Assembly (NCBI RefSeq): GCF_905147045.1
Contig: NC_065918.1
Span: forward strand, 10,044,001-10,108,000
Origin: Nymphalis io
Lineage: Eukaryota; Arthropoda; Insecta; Lepidoptera; Nymphalidae
DNA: 64,000 nucleotides
Reading direction: 5' to 3'
A model generated the notes under the pieces. The model searched no databases. It was not told the origin of the DNA and saw only the letters and a program-made list of their open reading frames with translations. A program made the translations under genes and the position numbers. Below are positions 13,201 to 20,624 of the stretch, one piece after another. How positions within the stretch are numbered: the stretch's first letter is position 1; each line of letters opens with the position of its first letter.

Positions 13201-16200
13201 AAGAAACTACTCTCCTGTAGCTGGTACGTTAAGAATTTCCTAATTAGAATATTATTACGACAATTAAGTAAAATATAATTTGTATGTTCAATTATTAAAG
13301 TTCAAAGTATGTGATATTTGTTTAAATAAATTCACATTTCATGTCGGATTAAATTCAACAGTCCACAGCATGATGATGAGAAATTGTGGAGTTTTACTTA
13401 TTTATTTATTGGAAGGTATAATTTATAGTAAAATTACCGACAAAAAAAGCGGAAACTCAATTATTTATGCATAATAAATGACCTGATCTGTTGTCTCTGG
13501 TAAAGGTCGTATAAAGTGGGCGCGCTGCTTGATGTATAACATGACGGAGACGGTGGAGAGCGTATGCGCGCACCCTGTACTTCGCGCGCTGCCCACTGCC
13601 GCGGACATGATGCGCAAATACACCGCCACGCGCACGCTTATTCACAACTACGAGGAGACGATGCGCGCTGTCTGGATGAACCAAAATGTAATTTTATTAT
13701 ACTTCATAATACTCATTGTTACTAACTGGTTGCACTCTAAGATGCTTGCCATAAGTTTTATGGCTTTGTGCAGTCTAAGTAGGAACCATTGACTCATAAC
13801 ATATTACCGTCAAATAGCAATACTTCATATTGTTGTGTGCTGGTTTGAAGTGTAACAACAGGCACAAAACGTAGTCGGTGGAGTATTGATGATGTAAGGC
13901 ATTGTTAAAAATGTTTACAGTGCCAAATTTATGGACGGCTTAAATCAGTCTTATCTAATTGAAATAAAAAAAAACAGGCAGTCATAGGGACTGCCGTTAG
14001 AAGTTAAAATTTGAAACTGATAAATATATTTGGCTCATTTTCTTTGAAAACGTACCGTGCTTTCTTTTGCGACACCAGCGCCATTACACGCTTACATGTT
14101 AGATCTATCTATTGGCACTTCAAGTAATTATTCTATCCCTTTTTCTTATATAGCTTTTTTTCATGAAAATACACAGTATATCGTAAAGGTGAAAAAAGAA
14201 TAGTGAGATGATCGTGGTTGTAATGGAAATTATTACAACTTTGATCTCTTTTTCATATTATCTTCTTAAGATGAAAGGAATCTAGCAATTGGACATTAGG
14301 GCTGATAGCTTACTGTAAATTTAGGACAAATTACTAAAGCTTAATGACTTGAGGCGCAATAAGAATTTGTAATTGTAGCACTGTAATTAGGTTTCGCTTC
14401 TCTTACGTGCGTATAATATGATTAAGGCCCGTATTATTGGCCCGTATCCAAAGGCTTCTTAAAGAAATCTTCGCTCAGTCATTGGAACTGCAACATTTTC
14501 ATCATCATTTTTTATTATCAATGATCTATCGACTATAGGGTCTGCGATATTAAGTCCCTTTTATTTTAATTATACTGGCGTAAGGTAACGTAAAAACGTA
14601 GGTTTGGAAGTAGAATATCTAATAAATAGGTTATATTTACCCATATAGAACAACACAAGGCCACATAAAACAATTTTTACCCAAAATTTTATCTTCATCT
14701 TCGAATCTTTATGATAGATAATAACGAAGACAATTTGAAATTTCCAAAGAGATGTGTTAATAAAATAAAAAAAATGACCTTATCTTATAGAAATAAGTTA
14801 TTATGATGAAATAATTGAGTTTAGTAACAGTAATTATAAAAAAAAAAAAACAATAATTAATAGGATTTAATTATTAAGCATTAAAGCGCATGCAAAGGAA
14901 CTAGTCATACTGATGATGGCAGACGGTCCACGTTTTATATCTGTATTATGTTGTTAGGTACCCTATGTTCTTTTTTGTACACCTGACAAAGTGTATGCAA
15001 AATTTCATGATGATCAGTTGAGTAATTAAAAAGTGAACGTAACAAACAAACTCACTTACTAAACAACTTGCTTACATTTAATTTATAATATTACTTACGA
15101 TATGTTATATTAGGTCCTTACACATGAAATTGGCGTTTTGTTCGGGAGGAATATAAAGTCAATTTTTTTTTGTAAAATGTATTTAATTAATCAAAGTATG
15201 CAACGTTGTTATCTATGCACTTATGCCATCTCATAGGCAGTTAATTGATTCCTTTATTAAAAAAATCATGGGGGCGAGAATCAATAAACTCTTTGAAGGC
15301 GATTTGGACAGCCGGTTTTGGAATCTCGGTTCTTTAGCAGCTAGTTCTTCTTTCATGGTTTGCAGTTGCTAACTTTAGATATCTGCCGTAATCGCTTAGC
15401 CAGATTTTAGAAAGCTGTAGTGAACGACACCGGCGCTAGTCCACCAAACACTCACAAGTAGCTTTTTCTGAGTCAATTTTCGATTAGTCTCTAGGGTTCA
15501 GCCATTGCGACGAGCGCTTCCGATTATCGTAAAGTATCCATTTTTCATCACAAGTAATGATTCGATTTGAAATCCTTTCATTATTGTGTCGGTTGAGCAA
15601 AGTAACACAGCCGTCGACGCGTGTTTGTTTGCAAGTTCGATTCACTCAATTCATGAGGTACCCATCGATTAAGTTTTTTTACTTTCCCGATTTGCTTCAA
15701 GTGGAGTAATACAGTTTTATCACTTACCCCAAAACCTGCAGCTACCTCTGAAGTGCTTTGTGATGGATCCGCTTTCACAATAGCCTTTAATTCTTCATTT
15801 TCCACTTTGGTCTCCGGCCGTCCGTCACTTTGGTCTCGTACCGATATTTCATGTTTTCCATTGTGCGGTAATAAGCGTCGCCAAAGAAAAAAATAATGAG
15901 GAAAAAACAAATGAATGACTGTTTTAAAAACTCAAATGTACCAGCTAAAGAATTTATAAATTTAAATTTGGAATTCTTTACCAAAGAGGAGATATTTCAG
16001 ATTAAAGTGGTCAGTACGACAAAACGCTAATTTCATATGTAAGGACCTAATATTTATACAAATACTTTTTTTTGTTATAATATAGGGAGGTGGACATGAA
16101 AAAAGCTACCTGATGGTAAGTGGTCACTACTGTCCATAGACATTGACAATGTTAGAAATATTAACCACTCCTTGCATCTCCATTGTGCCGCCAACCTTAG

Positions 16201-19200
16201 AAACTACGATGTTATTTGCATGAGTAGTGTTAGATACACTCGCTTATTCACTCTTCAGACCAGAAAACAATGCTAATTGCTTTTTGGCAGAAGAATATCT
16301 GATAAGTGGGTGGTACCTACCCAGACGGGCTTGAAAAAGGCCCTACTACTACCAAGTATCAATAACAAAAAAAGTACTTTATACTATTCAGAATTTCCGT
16401 TATTGTATCATATAATTAATTTATATTAATGTTACATTAATGTGCCTGCATGTTTTTACTAGGCAGTACCACAATCTCAGTTTCAGGATTATGAATTGAT
16501 GGAAATATGGTATTCATATGCAATATAAATATGGTTTGCATTTAACGTTATAGGATCAGAATGTATGACATTTGACTTCCTTGAAGGGGTGTTATCCATA
16601 AATATTTAAACACGTTCAAATAATTATGTGAAATTAATACTCAAAATGAAATAATAATTAATTATCAAAGTATTAAATAGTTATTATTTTTCCAGTTGTG
16701 GGACGTCGACGACAGTCTCAATAATACTTTGTTGAAGATAGACGATTCCGGTCGTATTACTGTCAACTTGGATCACACTATCAAATTATTGATAAGAGAA
16801 TCGGATTGCCTCATCAAAATGGGTCTGGAACTGCCAATTGTGTGTCATTCTTTATATGCGAAGAAAAATTATTTCACGCTTGTAAACGATTCCTTACAAG
16901 TGAGTGTGTGTTATTTATACTTAACCAGTTGTTTTACAATACGTGGCCTTCGTTTGATGTATCATTGAATTATTTCATTGTTCAGACGCAATCGCTAACT
17001 AAGTTTTCAAATTTTTAATACCTTATAAACGTGTGCACCAGCAGAAAATAATATAATTATTAGGGAATTTGATAAAAGGTGAAATATTAAAAGTTTAACA
17101 TATTATATTTTATTGTTCAGTTCCTTCTTGAAGACTATCTTCGGACAGTTCGGCAAGTTAAGCTAGAAGTTCGCCCGCTCCTCCTGCCTCAAGTCGTTCG
17201 TCTGTCATCTCTACTACTGCCTGGTCTTCGTACTGTGTTTTGGACAAGTGAAGATTGGAAAGCGTTCATTGACCGCGCTAATGCAGCTATTAATAGTTTC
17301 GACGTTCTCGTAACGAGAGTGCACGATATTTACACGAATAGAATTATTTACATGCTGTCTGGGATGCAAGAAGTTACTTTGATCTCTTTACCGGGTGAGA
17401 AATATAATACTCTTATAATATACTTGTATAAAAAATATTATATTCTTATAGTGGTAGTGCAACGCCGCTTCCCTTCAGGTTACAGCTGAATGGGAAGGCC
17501 CGAGGAATTATTACTCTCTCACTAAAAATCGATGCAAAATGGTAGCTAAGCTACCGCGATACCGTTTGGTATGTGAGAATCCTAGAGACTTGAGACGAGA
17601 TGGCCCAGTGTTAAGAACGCGTGAATCTTAACTGATAATCGTGGGTTCAAGCCCGGGCAAGCACCACTGAATTTTCATGTGCTTAATTTGTGATTATAAT
17701 TCATCTCGTGCTTTACGGTGAAGGGAAACATCGTGAGGAAACCTGCATGTGTCTAAATTCACTGAAATTCTGCCACATGTGTATTCCACCAATCCGCATT
17801 GGAGCAGCGTGGTGGAATAAGCTCCAAACCTTCTCCTCAAAAAGAGGAGAGGCTTTTAGCCTAGCAGTGGGACATTCACATGAGACTAAGGGGACTAAAA
17901 TCCAACTTGAATGTCGTTCACTTCCGCCTTAAAACGGCGAAGCCGGCTTTGCTCTTTACTACCTAGAACTAGATATAAGGGGCTAAATACGGAGTACAAG
18001 TTTGTACCGCGGGTTGGGGTTCGTGTTTACGTCAGAGAGGATATCAGCAGGCTTGAGGGGCGAGACCCATCTATTTTCTGGTTGCGCGTAGACTGCGATG
18101 TTCATCTATGAATCTATATATGCCTATATGGGTCCTTTTGTGCTAATTACAAAACTGATCACTGTCCGAAGTACAGTGATGATCACTCGCTTTTCGGCGT
18201 CACTCGGCCTCGGTTCGCGGGCGGTATCCGTGTGTGGCACTACAGGTCAGCTGACTGGGATGTGATACGGTCTTTCTTTGTTTCCTATACATGGAGGCAG
18301 ATTTGAAAGATACCGAATGATCTAGATGTTTTTGCTAACTCGGTTGTTGATGTGAAACTTCAGAGCATGGTGGGATTCCACCGCGAAGTTAAATTTTGAT
18401 AAAGCGCGGTTCGTAAAGCACTTCTTTCTTTGGACGTTCATAAGTCGAGTGGGCCCAATGGCATCGATCTGATCGTGCTGCAGATATGTGGCACCGGTCT
18501 TACCGCGTCTTTTCAGCCACTCCTACAAATTAGGCGTAGTCCCGCACTCTTGGAAGACTACTTTGGTGGATCCAATCACTAAAAATGGCAATTGCTCAGC
18601 CTGCAAAACCTGCTTTTTGTCAGATCAGAGCATTAAGGTCGTTGTCGACGGCGCATGCTTTTACTTAAAATTCGTTATTTCTGGTGTTTGACAAGGCTAC
18701 ATGCCATCAGATAGCCTGCTTCTTCTGCATATCAATGAGATGTTGCCTGTTAGCAACGACTGTAAACGCCTTATACGCTGGTCTCGCTTATTTTTGTCGG
18801 GAACACGTCAATGAGTATCAGAACAAACTTGTGTCTGAATTGACAAGTTTGCATGTTGACTGCTAAAAATTCACCTTTTGTCATATCAACTCAATTTGAG
18901 ATCAAATCAAATCCACAGCCAGTATTGGGACATTCAGTTTCACGCTCAAATGTAAATGGCCAAATTGGTCTCGCCATTTCACTACCGGTCTTCGCGTTAG
19001 AATTCTATATTCTATATATTATAAAAATTCCATTCATAACACCTCAATTTCTGAAAATCCACAATAGCGTAATTTTTAAGGCATTTCCAGCCTCGCGCAA
19101 CCACTCTATAACTACTGATATAACATAGAAACATTTAAGAAAAGAGTCTACTCATTCCATAAAGGTTGGCAACTTACCTGTATGCCGGTAATGCATTGTG

Positions 19201-20586
19201 TCCAGGAGCGCTGGTAGTCACTTTTGATCAGAGGAGGCTCCTGGCCGTTAATGGGCGACACTATTGGATGAAAAAAAAGAATGTCTTTCAATATTTAATA
19301 TAATTTAACATACTTCATTTATTTTATTTATAATTCATGTGACTTACAATACTGTAAGAATCTTAGTCTGCTTGAAAGATCCTTCTTAGGATTAGCAACT
19401 TCTAGAGTAGAATCCCTAGAGTAAAAGAAATAGTTAAATCCGAATATAATCATATTGTTTGAAAATCTGTATGTGAAAATAAAATATATATATTTTTTTC
19501 ATTCTGAATAATAATATAATAATAATAATAATATCCTGGGACATTTTTCACACACGGCCATCTGATCGCAAATTAAACTTGTACAAAGCTTGTGCTATGG
19601 AAACCAGACAACTGATATACTACATATACGCGCAGTGGCTGGGCGAGCGGAAATTAAGGAGAGGCGGAAGGATCTTGTTATTGAACTCGATAGGATGTTA
19701 GAGCTCATCGCCAAATGGGGCTCTGATAATCTTTTTGAGTTTAATGCCAAGAAAACACAGGTATGCGCTCTCACGGCGAAAAAGTCAACATTTTCACCTC
19801 TTCCCTCCCTCTGTGGTACTCCGCTGGTGATGCAAAGCAAAGTCGCCATGCTGGGGATTGACGTTCGCTGCGACCTTAGTCCAAGGGATTACATCGAGAC
19901 TGTTATAAAAACAGCTTCACGGAAACTCGGAGTTCTGAGCAAGGTGCGGCGTTTTTTCACGCCACAACAACTGTGCTTGCTGTACAAAACACAGGTACGG
20001 TCTTGCGTGGAATATTGCTCGCACCTTTGGGATGGTTCCGCTAAGTACCTACTGGAGGCCTTGGACCGGTTGCAGCGACGTGCCGTACGCATTATTGGCG
20101 ACGTAAAGGTCACAAACAGCCTTGAACCTTTACAATTGCGTCGTGAGATAGCAGCACTGAGCGCTTTCTATCGACTGTATCACGGCGAGTGCTCTGAGGA
20201 ATTATTCTCTCTAATTCCTGCTTCCCCCTTCTTTCTTAAGTCCACGCGAGCTGGTTCTCGATGTCACCGCCTAACTGTGACATCAATTACATCGCGAACA
20301 AAGAAATTTGGCAACTCTTTTCTTTGTCGCACTTCCAAAAAATGGAATTCCTTACCAGCTCACGTGTTTTCCTCCTCTTACAAACCGGGTTCCTTCAAAC
20401 GAGGCGTGAAGAGGCATCTTGCGGGCCGGCAAGGCGAAGGCGGCTAGTGCAGAATGTTTTTCCCGTCTGTACTGGCCGTCGTCGCGTTTGGACTCTACTA
20501 CCACTTACCATCAGGTGGAGTAGAGTCATTTGCCCTCCCGGCGAATATAAAAATATATATATATATATATATATAAAATATATATA

Positions 20587-20624
<38 letters not shown>
